64,000 nucleotides of DNA from Mesostigma viride (GCA_009746045.1 RPFO01000130.1:2723368-2787367); one strand, 5' to 3'; shown: positions 11,729-23,299, counted from the stretch's first letter. Translations and numbers: made by a program. The notes: a model not told the origin generated them from the letters alone.

Positions 11729-12843
11729 TCACTGCTCCTTGTTGTCTTCTTGCTGACTGCCCTTTGAAGGCTGGCCTGCCTGGGACTTGTTGTTGTTCTT
11801 CTTGTTGTTGTTGTTATTCTTGTTGCTGCCCTGGCCCTGGGACTTCTTGAAGCTGGGACACTCCTTCTTGATGTGCCCCCACCCCTTGCACAGGTAGCAT
11901 TGTATCTTGGACTTGCCCTGGCCACTGCCCCCATTGTCAGACGCGTTGCCCTGCTTGGGCTGACCACCCACCCGCCTGAACACCGACTTGGAGTGTGACC
12001 TCCTGTCAGAATCAGGTGAATGATCTCCCTTGCGCTTGTTATGGTTGCCCCTACGCCCTCCTTGGCTTCGGTCAGCCTCAGACGTCTTGGAGCCACCCTG
12101 GGTACGCCCGCCTGCCTGGGTAGCCTTCACTGCTGGCACTCCACCCTCAAACAGCTCCTCTGCCTCGAGTGCTTGTTTAATGATGACCTTGTAGGCCTTC
12201 AGGGTAGAGTGTGGGGCACACATGACTTTTAAGGAGCCACGTGTCGCCTTATCCAGCCCAGAAACCTTGAGCCAGTTGGTTAGGGCTATGTTATCAGCGA
12301 CATTAAAGCCGTGAGCCCTGCCCTCCTCAACCATCTTACAATAGTTGAGAAAGTTCTGGATCAGGTCCCCCTTGACCTCCCACCCTTGGTATTTATCCTG
12401 CCAATGGATCCCCACTTTCTTCCTCTGATCCTCCAGCAGCTCCTTCAGCTCAGCCACGTACAGTGCCCAGGCCTTATTGGCCTTTTGCACTCCCTGGTTA
12501 GGTCCTTAATCTGGTCAGTACACTTGCCAAAAGTGCTACTGCCTATCCAGATTTGATAGTAATTTGTACCACCGTACAAGCTAGGGAACCCTTCCAATCC
12601 CTCCACAAACTCTTCAGCCTGCTTAGGCTTGGAGTCTGAGGTTACAGGCTGCAACTGATTGACAATTAAAAGACCCTGTGTGGTAAGATCAAAGCCATGA
12701 ATAGCTTGTGCATTATTATTATTGTGAGGAAGGTTGGTAATCTCTCCGGTAAGCCCCACGTCATCTACGTGAGCGGTTCCACTACCAGCACCCCCATTAT
12801 TATTCCCACTGGCTGGACCCTTGCTACGGCGTCCCTCAGCCAT
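11729..12843 (-). pseudogene. Gag region of copia-like copy 1
   Basis: The minus-strand reading starts MAEGRRSKG, followed by a serine/asparagine-rich leader. A capsid-like helical segment has YYQIWIGSSTFGKCTDQIKDL and W-Y-V-A-E-L-K-E-L blocks. A basic stretch and a CCHC zinc knuckle follow (CYLCKGWGHIKKEC), then an asparagine/lysine-rich tail. This matches a copia-type Gag. The homologous stretch in copy 3 is 48515-49712. Not whole. Confidence 0.75.
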
Positions 12844-13011
12844 CCTGCACTACCAGCTATTCAAAGAACACCTTAGCAAAGCAGCAGAAAATATGTACAA
12901 AATTTTTGTGTCGCCACTGCCGCCTGCGCCGGTGTCGCTGCCGCCCCGCGAATTGCCGCTGAAAATTCGACAAAAAAATGTCGACGAGTACTGCAAAGAA
13001 AATTAGGCCGA

Positions 13012-13730
13012 CTAGTAGTCAAGGCCCCTGAAGTCGCAGTACGTGTATACGAACTCACGATCCTCCATATCCAGCTCCGGACCTGCACCGGTATGAATTA
13101 AAACCGGCGTGCTCCCCGCCGCGTAAGTTGCGACGCGCCGACGCGCGACGAGGCGCAGAGGATGTGTAAAGATCGTCAATAATTCCCACCCCGCGGGAAT
13201 CCACTCTCGCACAGAGGCGAGAAATGCCACCAGGTTAATTAAAACCTGGCGCTCACGACTGCGTACGCCGCGAGTGAGCAGCGATAGCAGCGCGAGATCC
13301 TGAAACAAATTTGTTGACACCGCCGGCGCGCCCCCCGTGCGTAGCGATGCCCAGTTTTGCAGGTTTCTCTGGTAACCGGTGAGTGAAGAGAGGACGTTGT
13401 CCAACTCCTCAATGGCAGTCGTGACTTCGGTCACCGACCGCAAACCTCCCCGCACCTGGACCGTAAATGTCGATAAAATGTTTCGAATCTGGTCCAACAG
13501 GTTGCGGATTGCCGGCACCAGTGCTGGCAAATCGGGGTCCTCGGGGTTATCCCCGAGCAATGGTGAGCTGCGCGCTGCTGACGATGAAGCTCGTCGAGCG
13601 AGATCGTAACTTCGTCGAGCAATTGCTGCCACGACGGCGCAGTCGGTCTTGACGAAGAACCAGCCGGCGGAGCGGCTATTTCCTCGTCATCGGGAATCCG
13701 AAATTCTTCCGAATTTGGCATCTTTTTGAC
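13012..13730 (-). pseudogene. Extra 5' ORF of copia-like copy 1, upstream of Gag
   Basis: Between the 5' LTR and Gag the minus strand carries coding-like sequence. It opens MPNSEEFRIPDDEE and continues with a helical, leucine-rich domain (LPALVPAIRNLLDQIRN, EELDNVLSSLTGYQRNLQNW, LFQDLALLSLLTRG) and a tail DMEDREFVYTYCDFRG. The same sequence is kept in copy 3 (49874-50583). I do not recognise the family. Conservation between copies suggests it was once a real protein of the element. Broken; function unknown. Confidence 0.5.
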
Positions 13731-13757
13731 AGAGCGTGTAATACGAGTTGTAATACG

Positions 13758-14372
13758 AGTTGTGAGGGTAAGAATGCCACGAATTCCGCCATGGTTCTTG
13801 CAGGAAGTTGCCTTTATTAACAATCAGGAAACACAGACGTAAGTCACGTCACTTCCAAGACTGCACGCAGCACAGACGACAGGGTCGCAGTGCCAAGAGA
13901 ACGTGCACGCAAGAACTAGCGTCCCGGTGTGACCAAGTCACTCATATAGCTTGCTAGGGACGCGTCCAAGTATTCAGCTGCACTGTCACAGCTGAACTGT
14001 CAATCAATTGATTACACAGACTCTGGCACGCCTTTGGCGCGCAGATCTATCAATTGTCCATACGGCTAGTCCTGTGGACCTATCCGTACACTAGTCAGCA
14101 TCAATTGTCTCATAGGTCCTGGCGCGCTACAGCGCCTACCTATCAATTGACCATCAAGTCCTGTACAAGTCCTGTCAACGTCCTGCGGACTATCAAAGTG
14201 ACACTTGTACATCCTGTGTCCGTACGCGCCCACAGTGGCGCGCCGGGTACTGTCGGCACAGCCTAGGAAACGTCATAACTTTTACGTTCCTTAACCAAAT
14301 GAGGCGTTCAAGGTGCCGTTGGAAAGAGCGTAACAATCTCTATCCATCTAACGTAAATCCTTTACGTTAACT
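13758..14372 (-). repeat. LTR shared by copia-like copy 1 and truncated copy 2
   Basis: 615 bases, AGTTGTGAGG to ACGTTAACT. It serves as the 5' LTR of copy 1 and, by position, as the 3' LTR of the truncated tandem copy to its right. Confidence 0.9.
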
Positions 14373-16993
14373 CCAATCCCTTCTTTTCTTTAGGGATCAC
14401 ATCCCCTGCCAGGGACCCTTGAAGTAGCTTGAAATGTCCTTCACTCCAGCTTGAAGCTTGAACAGATGTCTTTAATGGCCAATGCCATTCCCCCAGCCCT
14501 TTCTTTTAAGGAACTGGAAAAGAAACAGATCTGCCACAGGGAAAACCATTCCATGAGAAATGGATAAAAACCTATGGAGTGGCATTACAGAGTACCACCA
14601 GATATTAGAAGCACACAAAATTAAATACATACAGGTTAATTCTATGAGGTCTTCTCCAGGAATTAATCCCATCACCTCGGTAGAGCCTCCAGTACAATGA
14701 CCTTCTGGCGGTGAGTTACATTAATCCCAGATACTAATCCCATAAAACCCAGTACATATTCAATATAGGTACAATAAATCCATGACAATTAAAATACCAC
14801 TTGACAAAGTAAGGCGTATTACAATAGTTTGCCTGTCATTCTCTCAACAGGGGTCTATTGGCGCCCGTCTTACGGCGCCCGTCTACTTGCCAGATGGTAA
14901 ACTGCCACAGCAAACAAATGACAAAATGAAACACATAGGCAACAATTAAATCCTGCCCTGGGGAACTAGGGAAGTCTGAACAGGCAAACACCTGAACAGG
15001 CCAGCTTGTAGAAACATAATACCAGGGAATCGAACCCCGCCCTATAAACCCCAGAATAAAGGTTCCCAGACCATTGTGAGAGGTATGTACAAATATACAT
15101 TTCTTTTAAAATAGAATACATGGTCTGTAAGGGACCTGTCAACCTTGTGTAGTCAACAGCATGAACCCCAGCCAAAACCTGGCTGTATCCTGATTAAAAT
15201 CAGAGTGAGTGTACCATGGTCCATGAGCCTTAGTACAGACTAAAATACAGGTATTATGCCAGTCACAATGCTGACACTACCACACAATCTGCTCTCCAAT
15301 GCCCTATAACCAGGCACCAGCTTAGACAGCTTGCTGAGATGGGTCCATCAGAGACTGAAGAACCTTGTATTGCACTGCTGCCTTCTGCACTAGTTTGGTC
15401 AAAGCATCAGCAGGATTGTCAACCCCAGGGATATGCTCAATATTGGCCAAGGAGGACAACTCCTTAAGAAGGAGATAATCCAAGTCCCTACTTCTGGCCA
15501 TCTGCCTGTGCACAAACTGCACCATCCCCATGGAGTCCGTTTTTAGAAGAGTGGTAACCTGAAGTGGCCAAGGAGTGTTAGAAGTCATCTGATGAAGCAA
15601 CTCCTTCAGATAAAGGCTTGTGTGAATGCCTTCACAAATAGCCCTGCATTCTGCCACATCACTGCTGACAGCCACCCGTTTGTGCAGGCGACTAAACCAG
15701 CTCACCAAACTCCCCAGGCCTTCCTGTCTGAGCACAAAGAGCCCTGCAGCCCTGCCCCTGACCTTGGAGACCTGCCTGCTGTCCATTGAGCTATCCACAT
15801 ACAGCTCCATGCAAATGGGTTGTGATAAATCCACTGCAGACAACAGAATGCCAGATGAAGCCCTGACCTGATCAGCCACCTTGGCAGACCCTAGCTCCAC
15901 CAGCATGTCATCAGGCAACCTGGCTATGACCATGAGGTCTGGCCTGGAAATGCCTGCCACCCAAGCAACCATGCCCCTCACCATGGGACACAGTGCCTGT
16001 GTGATGGTTGGAGGAAGCTTGCTAATGAGGGTCTCTTGATAATCATTGCCCCCCACCAGCAGCATACGCCATTCTCCCCCTTCTTCACCAGTGTGGCCTC
16101 CATGCCCACAAACAGCAGAGGCTCATTCTCCACCTGCCATTGCTCCCTACCCAGAGGAAACTTGGACTTAATGATGGAGATCAGCTCCTTAAGCCACGAC
16201 GTGGGAGCTATCAGATGTAGGTCATCCCCGTGCAGCGAAGCATACACTGGCAGGCCTTCCCATTGCCCCAGAAACAGACAGGGGTCTACAGGAGAGACCT
16301 TCAAGTTGCAATGTTCCTTCAGGAAACGGTTGAGAGTCTCCCTCCAGATTATTGGACTTGACCTCAGGCCCTCCAGGCCCTTGAGGATTTTAAGGAACTC
16401 CGTGTGGATGTCCCTTTTCCATACAGCAGGCACCCTAACATAGAAAGGCGTCTTGCCCTCCCACTTTTCCTGTGCCACATCTGCATCACCCTCCAGAAAT
16501 GCCCTCTTGAAGTCTACCACCACTGAGCCATAGTCCAAGCCCTTGTTGAGAAGGCCTAGAAAGACACACAGCAGCAGCCTCCAAGTATCATGCAGCATGC
16601 CAGGGGTATACAACTCCTCAGCAGTGCACTCACCAGTACCCTTGAACTCATTCAGCACTGGCCTGACATGTGGTACCTTGACCCCGTCCACCTCCTTCAT
16701 CTTGATGACAAACTTGAGCTTGAGTAGACGTCGTGCAGGAGGCAGGTCATTGACAGGTTCCACGCATTTCTTGGAGATCCAGTCCTCCCCAGATTTAATC
16801 AGACCCAGTGTTACCTGGGGACACATAATGGGAGAGGACATGAGCTTCACCAGGCCTTGGTAGTCGATGGGGCTGTGTCCAGCAAGTGAGTGAGGACCAA
16901 TGCCCAAACTGCTTGGATGACTAGCAGCTGGCAGTATGAGGTCATCAACCAAGGGCTCCTGCCCCTGGCACACTTGCACACGCTTAACCGACC
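14373..16993 (-). mobile_element. Truncated tandem copia-like copy 2 (RT, RNase H and 3' part only)
   Basis: Repeats the 3' half of copy 1 almost exactly: the 3' non-coding part, RNase H, reverse transcriptase, then the short linker just upstream of RT. It stops at ~16990-16993 and runs into unrelated sequence. No Gag, integrase or second LTR is present. The arrangement LTR-internal-LTR-partial internal is what unequal recombination between LTRs, followed by loss of one end, would leave (inference). Confidence 0.8.
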
Positions 16994-18955
16994 CCGGCAA
17001 CCGAGACTGAGAGGCAGGCAGGATCGAGCTGCTGGAGTCTGAGCACCTAGTCACTGCCCGCGACCCTGTGCATGGCTACCATCGCGCAGTGTTCGCGTCC
17101 CTCCTGTGGGCTGAGCCCGGTAGGGAGTTGTTCCTTGTGCACACCACTGGTGGAGGCCGATCGAGCGTGATGTGCAAGTGGCTCGTGTCCGCGCGCCTAT
17201 GAGGTTGCATGGATGAGGGACTCGGAGCAGGGCGTTCCATGTGCATGGCGGGCGGGCTGTGTGGGCTTTAAAACGTACTCTACTCCATGGCCATGCACTG
17301 GTACAGGGGTGGTGAGAGGCCTTCAAGCTTCGAGTGGGGGATGTGGCGATGCGCGGTGGGGACTGCATACCTAGGGACGTGTTTCTGTTGCGGGAATGGG
17401 GATCCTGGGCAAGACAGTCAAGCGGGGTGGACAGGCGGTGATCGGTCGTGCGCGGCATTGACCCCGGTCCACGATCGCTGTATGTGCTTGAGCACCTGGG
17501 GGCTGGGCGCGATCGAGCCCGAGGAGCTCTTGTTGGGGACTGCGGGGTTGTTTCGGCCCTACTTCATGAGCAGCACGGTGTCTCGCAGGGGCAACGTTAC
17601 TGATACGGCAGTTCCTGCAAGGCGTGTCCGACTCCCCGACCTGCCCATTGCATTATATAAGTGCGGGCATTGCGGGCGCTATGCAGTCCACGTCGGCGGC
17701 CTTGAGCATCACATGCTTATGGCCTACGCAAACATCAACCGTGCTCTTGCTGTGCAAGTGTCACGGAGGGTGTGACTGCGAGCTGAGGAGTTTTCCCTCG
17801 CTTGCGGTGGAGTTCAGGCACATTGGCAGTAAGGAATGCGGGGACCGGCGACTGCTTTGGTCTATGCACGTCGGCCGGAGTGGTGTTGTGCCTAAACTAC
17901 TGCAGCTTCGTGGAGGAGTTGGCAGGGCGCACTCCAGTGGACACGCTGGGGCCAGTTTTGGGCACTTGACGTGCCATATTATACAAGTTTCCGGTTTTGA
18001 TCGACTTTGACTGTTTCCCGCGCTGGATAGAGACGGCGGGGCGCACTCTAGTGGACACACTAGAGCCTTGCGGGCACCTGCATGCGTTCGCAGGTGCAAG
18101 GGAGGCGCACTCTAGCGGCCACGCTAGGGCTTCCCCCTCTATACAGCTACTCCAGCGGCGGCCAGGGACGGCCACGTTGCATGGTCGGTTGGCTCATGGC
18201 GCGCCTGTATTTGAGAGGAAGCGTACAACTGTCGGTAGTGAGGCAATGGATCAGTTTCTTCTGGTGCACGCCCTCGCTTCTGAGCATGGGGCCTGCACTG
18301 CATGCTGTGCCTCACCGTCGTCTACGCTACTAGTAGTACTTCTTAATCGTCATGTGATTACGCGCATCAGTCGCGCTGCAAGGCTGGGTTTCGGCTGGAC
18401 GGGATACATGACTGGCCACCTCGTCGGCCTGATCATCAAGTTGTATGCATGAAAAATATTCCCTCCTGCTGACAATCCCGGCGATTGGCTATATAAAGAG
18501 TTGCCCTTCTTGCGTGGCAAGTCTGGGGGGACCTGGTTTCACTGGCCCGTTGGTGCACAAGGGCTGGGACATAGTACCCCTATGGTCAACATTTCATCAA
18601 GTTTAAGACTGCTCAGGACCTCAGGACTGGTTGAGCGGGATTACATGGACTGTGCATTATTATGTGGATGGGATAGGGCACGCGGTGGCGCCCCCTAAGG
18701 TGGCTCCAGTGGATCGGCGCGCCAACAATGGCGGTCGCTGAGATGGTTGTGAGAGTTTTATGACGGATAGCGGAATGATCCTGTCATCCTGTTTCATGCT
18801 ACTACGTCAGGGTTGGTCCTGTGTATCAACCTCTAGAGGAACTGGTATTACTAACCCGCGGGTGAACCGGGGTTGGGACATAGATAGTACTCTTATAGTA
18901 GTGTAGCATACTTGTTTCTTTTCCCACTCTTGTACGGTAGGGACTACCGACCCCC
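16994..18955 (+). other. Outer-element 3' region; no confident gene
   Basis: Nearly 2 kb between the truncated copia copy and the outer element's 3' LTR. One open frame (17287-17775, plus) has a C2H2-like segment and is listed separately. Short hairpin repeats lie at 17925-18130. A TATATAAAG motif occurs at ~18488. No RT or integrase motifs were found. The junction with the truncated copia copy shows no target duplication, so part of the outer element may have been lost there. Confidence 0.4.
17287..17775 (+). CDS. Hypothetical 162-residue ORF with a C2H2-like zinc-finger segment
   Basis: An open frame inside the 3' part of the outer LTR fossil. Near its C-terminus is CGHCGRYAVHVGGLEHHM, a Cys-x2-Cys followed by paired histidines, resembling a C2H2 finger. 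There are further cysteines near the N-terminus (TCFCCG). No catalytic domain is seen. It could be a fragment of a larger captured gene or a chance ORF. Family not recognised. Confidence 0.25.
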   Translation: MAMHWYRGGERPSSFEWGMWRCAVGTAYLGTCFCCGNGDPGQDSQAGWTGGDRSCAALTPVHDRCMCLSTWGLGAIEPEELLLGTAGLFRPYFMSSTVSRRGNVTDTAVPARRVRLPDLPIALYKCGHCGRYAVHVGGLEHHMLMAYANINRALAVQVSRRV

Positions 18956-18970
18956 GTGGGGGGGGAGGAG
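18956..18970 (+). other. Polypurine tract of the outer LTR element
   Basis: A G-rich purine run directly before the LTR start TGTTGC at 18971, the place where plus-strand DNA priming occurs in LTR elements. Confidence 0.7.
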
Positions 18971-19638
18971 TGTTGCGTGCCGGCCCTTTAGGACGGACGC
19001 AACAATGGAATAAATTATATACTTTGGCTTGTTGTCATAGTCCGTAGGACTTTGGGACTTATTTCGGGACTTAATTTGGGAATCGTCCCTTAGTCAGGAC
19101 TTTTCTATGGAACTATGATAGTTTGTGTGATTCGGGCCAGTTATTTTGGGCCTAGGTTGTTGTATGCGATCTTCTGGGGGCCGGTGCAGTCGCGCCGCGC
19201 TGCGTACTTTATAGCTGGTTGAGATATTGTACTCATGCGTGGATTCTGTAGGCGAGGGTCGATGTCGACCCGAGATCTTGTACGTGTGGACTGCATGCTT
19301 GGGAAGGTCGGCGCCATGTCGGCGCCCCTTGCCAGCGTAGTGGCAGACCTAGGTGAAATTGGTCCGAGGACGAGAGTCTCGCTCTCTTGGTTTGATGAAT
19401 GTAAAGTGCGATGACGCCTTCATATTAAACCTGGGGCAACTATCCATTTGTAATTGGTCTTGCTAGCCATTATTTAAGTGTGTATCAATTAGCTTGGCGT
19501 CAAGCCGCGATGCCAGATATCTCACGACCCCAGTCGTGAAGCGCAATCTGCATTAGGCGACCTTGATTATTCCTAATTCCGGCATGGAGGATCTTTCGCT
19601 ACGTCACTCAGGCTAGGGACCTGGGTTGGCACGTAACA
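18971..19638 (+). repeat. 3' LTR of the outer element, complete
   Basis: 668 bases, TGTTGCGTGCC to GGCACGTAACA. Its last 588 bases match the left window edge. The left flank of the element lies outside the window, so the target duplication cannot be checked. Confidence 0.9.
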
Positions 19639-20160
19639 ATACCCACCCAAATGATGACCCCAATGGCTCAAACTGTTCAGCAACTAATTGTTTATCATCC
19701 CTGAAGTGGTAGGTGCCTAGCTCTTACAACATAATTCAAAATGCACATTCTACCAAAAATGAAAACGCTCGTCTTGACCCCCCTGACTTTGACGGCAGTT
19801 ATACATGGCCTACGATGAATATATGTGAGGTTGTGATATATCATGGCTTAGGGCAACTCATGGACATGCTTGCCCCCCAATTAGGACAGCCATTGGATAT
19901 TGCTAGGTTGTACAGGGGCTGGTTTACAAAATAGGTGAGTTACTGCCGATTTATCGGCAGCATTTCCGCCCATTTAGGGGTTAACACTAACTTGAGTCCC
20001 ACCCGCATCCAACCCCCCCAATCATCCATCCACTCCGTCCCTACCCACCCAATTATACCACCGTCTTCCCGCCCACTCTTGAACTAATCAGCCCAACGCC
20101 CCAGCCTAAGACACAGGCAAATGCCCATGTAGCCACCCATGTGCGCGTGCCTAGAGACAC
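19639..20160 (+). other. Flank of the LTR element with a possible exon fragment
   Basis: The flank opens with coding-like sequence. A frame at 19713-19934 reads PPDFDGSYTWPTMNICEV and ends near a GTGAGT donor-like site at 19934. I do not recognise the protein. It may be a piece of a gene into which the LTR element jumped. The rest is C-rich and featureless. Confidence 0.25.
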
Positions 20161-20574
20161 TCAACTAGCTAGGCTGCATGTATGTGCCATGGGGGCATAA
20201 TAGGTGCATGGGCGCAGGTGCACATGCAGGCCCGCAGGCATGCACACAAGCAGGCAGGCAGGCAGGTTGACAGATGGGTGGGCAGATAGGCGGGTGGCAG
20301 ACTTGTAGGCGGGCAGGCGGGAGGATGGGCAGAACATTGGGTGGACAGGCGAGTAAGAAGGTCGTTGGGTCCAAGCAACCCGTTTATTGGTGATGGATTG
20401 ATGTGTGTGGCGCATGTGTGCAAGTCGGCCTGTGTTTGTGTGCGTTTGTATGCATGTGCACGTGTGCTCGTGGGTGTGTGCACATGTTTGTGTGCATGCA
20501 TGTGTTAGCGTGCATGTGCGCACGTGGGTGTGTGCATGTGTGTGATATTGTGTGCATACATGTGTATGTCACAG
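20161..20574 (+). other. Low-complexity G-rich stretch
   Basis: GGCAGGCAGGCAGG and GGCGGGCAGG runs, then irregular GTGTGCATGTG. Only artefact His/Thr or Cys/Val frames are present; no gene. Confidence 0.6.
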
Positions 20575-21080
20575 TGTGCATGTGTGTGCGTGTGTGCGTG
20601 TATGCGTGTGTGCGTGTGTGCGTGCGTGTGTGCGTGTGTGCGTGTGTGCGAGTGTGCGTGTGTGCGTGTGTGCGTGTGTGCGTGTGTGCGTGTGTGCGTG
20701 TGTGCGTGTGTGCGTGTGTGCGTGTGTGCGTGTGTGCGTGTGTGCGTGTGTGCGTGTGTGCGTGTGTGCATGTGTGCGTGTGTGCATGTGTGTATGTGTG
20801 CATGTGTGTATGCGTGCGTGTGTGCATGTGTGTATGTGTGCATGTGTGTATGCGTGCGTGTGTGCATGTGTGCATGTGTGCATGTGTGCATGTGTGCGTG
20901 TGTGCATGTGTGTATGTGTGCATGTGTGCGTGTGTGCATGTGTGCGTGTGTGCATGTGTGTATGTGTGCATGTGTGTATGTGTGCGTGTGTGCGTGTGTG
21001 CATGTGTGCATGTGTGCGTGTGTGCATGTGTGTATGTGTGCATGTGTGTATGCGTGCGTGTGTGCATGTGTGTGTGAACA
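20575..21080 (+). repeat. (TGTGTGCG)n-type array
   Basis: About 500 bases of alternating purine-pyrimidine repeats, with the 8-base unit TGTGTGCG drifting into TGTGTGCATG units towards the right. All long ORFs here (CVRV, HTHT) are translation artefacts of the repeat. Alternating GT/GC DNA of this length can adopt Z-form (general knowledge). Confidence 0.95.
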
Positions 21081-23299
21081 TTTATGTGTGCACATGTGTA
21101 TGTATGTGGGCGTGTGTGTGTGCTGGGGGGTAGGATGGATAGGGAAAAGAAAGAGTGAAAAATGCAAGGTGTGGGGGAGTTAAATGTTTCACCTCGCGGC
21201 AAAAGTCGTTGTGCCTGCCGCGTGTATTGACAAGCAGCTGTGGGCACGGTTGCAGCAAGTGAGTACACGCCAAGGGCCTACACGGTTCATGCAATAGCAC
21301 ACTGTCAGCCAGTGGGACGAAACATCTGCACATATTACTTGGGTTCATCTATTTTGCACATTACCTGCTTGGGTTCATCAACTGAATTCTGCACCTTACA
21401 CTTGCATGGCTCATGGTTTCAATCGCTGCTCAATTGACGGAAAATGAACAGGCAATCAACATTCAGATATGTTAATCCTGAAAAGTGACCTTCCACACCA
21501 GGAGAATGAAGGTCGATGCTGCTTTGACGCATGAGCCTAATCCACGTGCTCTCGGAGGTCTCCACCTCGGCAGGAGCACCTGCAGGCGTCGTGGCTCGCT
21601 TACCTCAAGCAATATGCGCGTGCTGAAAGCTACCGGGATCTAGGCAGAGTTAAATTATCTGCCCGGAAAAAGCACCTCTTAAACCTTTCTCGACAACGAA
21701 GCTCTGAGCAGCGCTATACTGTCGTGGCCGGACTTCATTGTCGCCATTAAAATGTCAAAAGCTGTTTGATTCATCCAAGGAAAATGCGTGCATGGTAGAC
21801 AGATCATGAGATGCCCGGGCGTATAGACATGACAAGCAACTGCTTAGATGGCGCTCCTCGCGTTTTCCCTCGACTGAGTTCGTTAAGGCGCCTAATCCAA
21901 TGTAGCCAATGCATCTGGGTGTGACCAGAATACAGAGCCTAGTGCACGCGGCGATATTGTTTGGTCTGTCGCACAATTGCTGTTGTGTTTGCAATTATTC
22001 TGCTCGCTCAGATGCAGGATTAACTTCGGCTTGATTTCTTAATTACCCTCGTGTGCAGGTCATACGGCTGACATTCCTCTATTAGCTTTCGTAGCCATGG
22101 CTGAATTTTGCTTCCAGGTACTGAGCACGGCCTGCACTTCGACCCCCGAAGACGTAAAGGCATTACGTCGGAGTTTACGTACAGATCTGTATTAAAAAAA
22201 CAGATCTGCATATACGCCTAGCCATCTGTATTTTTCGGGCCCTAACTTTACAGATCTGTCAAAAGCGCTTGTCATGACCGCATGCTATGCATTTCACCGA
22301 TAGACCATCCTCACCCAGAATTAAATAAGAATATTCTGCAGTGGCTCGGCGGTTGTCTTGGTCATAATACAAGTCTGGCCAGCCGCGTTGCAGACCAGGC
22401 CCTTCCTCCGGTCCAATGTCCGGCGGTTCAGACATGCTACTATGAGCGGCTCCCTCCTCGGTAACGATCTGACAATACGCTAATATATAGGCAGCCTGAA
22501 ACTAAAATCCCAAGGAATTGTTCGCAACAAAACACTAAATATGCGGTGCGGGCAGACTCGGCCGCCTTGCTTGCAAATTCCGCCATGCTGTAGCATTTGG
22601 GGGCCAGACTCTATGGGCTGACGGCTGCATTAAAGTCGGCCCCCCGCTCCCCTATAGGGGCCGAAAACATGGGGGCCAGCTCCAGTTGGTGCCGGTTGCT
22701 GCACTGGCCCCTAATATGGAAATAGGGGCCAGATATTCTGGACCGGCGGCTGCAGGATCCGGCCCCTATTTAGCTTGGCTCAATGTCACCCCTCCTCTTG
22801 AGATCATCTTTCATGACCTCATGGGCAAAAACAGGATCTTCTCTACCCACACGCCCAATGACAACCCAGAAGTCCAGTGGCTTCCGTGGTCTAGCAAGGC
22901 TCCGTTTTAGCCACTGACATCTTGATACCCTAGGCTTAGCAGGGATTAACTACGGGTTATATTTGGAATAAACGTCCTGTAAACGTGCACCTATTACCTG
23001 GAAAAAATGCAAGTCGTGCGGGACGCCAGAAGTAGCTGGTAACCTTTGGAGCATCACTGGCCGAGGTGAAATACAGCGAGCGGCTATATGACGGAGGTTG
23101 ACAACGCGTTTGCAGAAGGAACTAGGCTGCTGCACATGAATTGGGAGTATCAAAGGAAATTCTGAGCAGCATAAGCTGATTTTGTACGCAATGCAGATTG
23201 AAATGTTTGTTAGGTCACCTTGACCTTGCTTCCCTGCGGCCATTATACTTATACCGGGGAACCTTAATCGCTTCTTAGAGCAGCAGGGGCTATACAATT
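21081..23299 (+). other. Intergenic, no gene recognised
   Basis: About 2.2 kb without a supported gene. Noted inside: ACAGATCTGT-type short inverted repeats at ~22183-22257, and a GGGGCC-rich set of inverted repeats at ~22596-22775. A TATACTTATA motif at ~23246 lies about 50 bases before the SRPRB start codon and could be a core promoter element (inference). Confidence 0.5.

Larger units (their letters stand above)
6541..14372 (-). mobile_element. Copia-like LTR retrotransposon fossil, copy 1
   Basis: Two 615-base LTRs (6541-7155 and 13758-14372) bracket a minus-strand internal region. In element order it reads: 5' ORF, Gag with zinc knuckle, integrase, retropepsin-like segment, reverse transcriptase, RNase H. 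The LTRs differ at roughly three positions, so the insertion is young. LTR ends are AGTT...AACT rather than TG...CA. A purine-rich tract lies next to the 3' LTR (minus strand of ~7156-7180). Close kin of 42755-51222. It sits inside the outer Ty3-like element and shares its right LTR with the truncated copy 14373-16993. Nearly whole in layout but with a few coding breaks. Confidence 0.85.
1..19638 (+). mobile_element. Ty3-like LTR retrotransposon fossil with nested insertions
   Basis: Seen: near-identical direct repeats at 1-582 and 19051-19638. The right repeat begins TGTTGC at 18971 after a purine-rich tract and ends GTAACA. The left repeat lacks its first ~80 bases because the window starts there. 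Between them, on the plus strand, are a leader, a small accessory ORF, Gag and a retropepsin segment. No reverse transcriptase or integrase of this element was recognised, so it may be a non-autonomous type or have lost them. Two insertions lie inside: a SINE-like dimer (4222-4902) and a reverse-strand copia-like block (6541-16993). The two LTRs differ only by two small length differences over the shared part, so insertion was recent. The coding part is broken in several places. Assignment to Ty3 rests on the Gag and protease style and is moderate. Confidence 0.8.

Noticed and set aside
20384-21268. Several 170-290 codon frames (CVRV, HTHT) on both strands
   Set aside because: All are translations of the TGTGTGCG array, open because the repeat has no stops.
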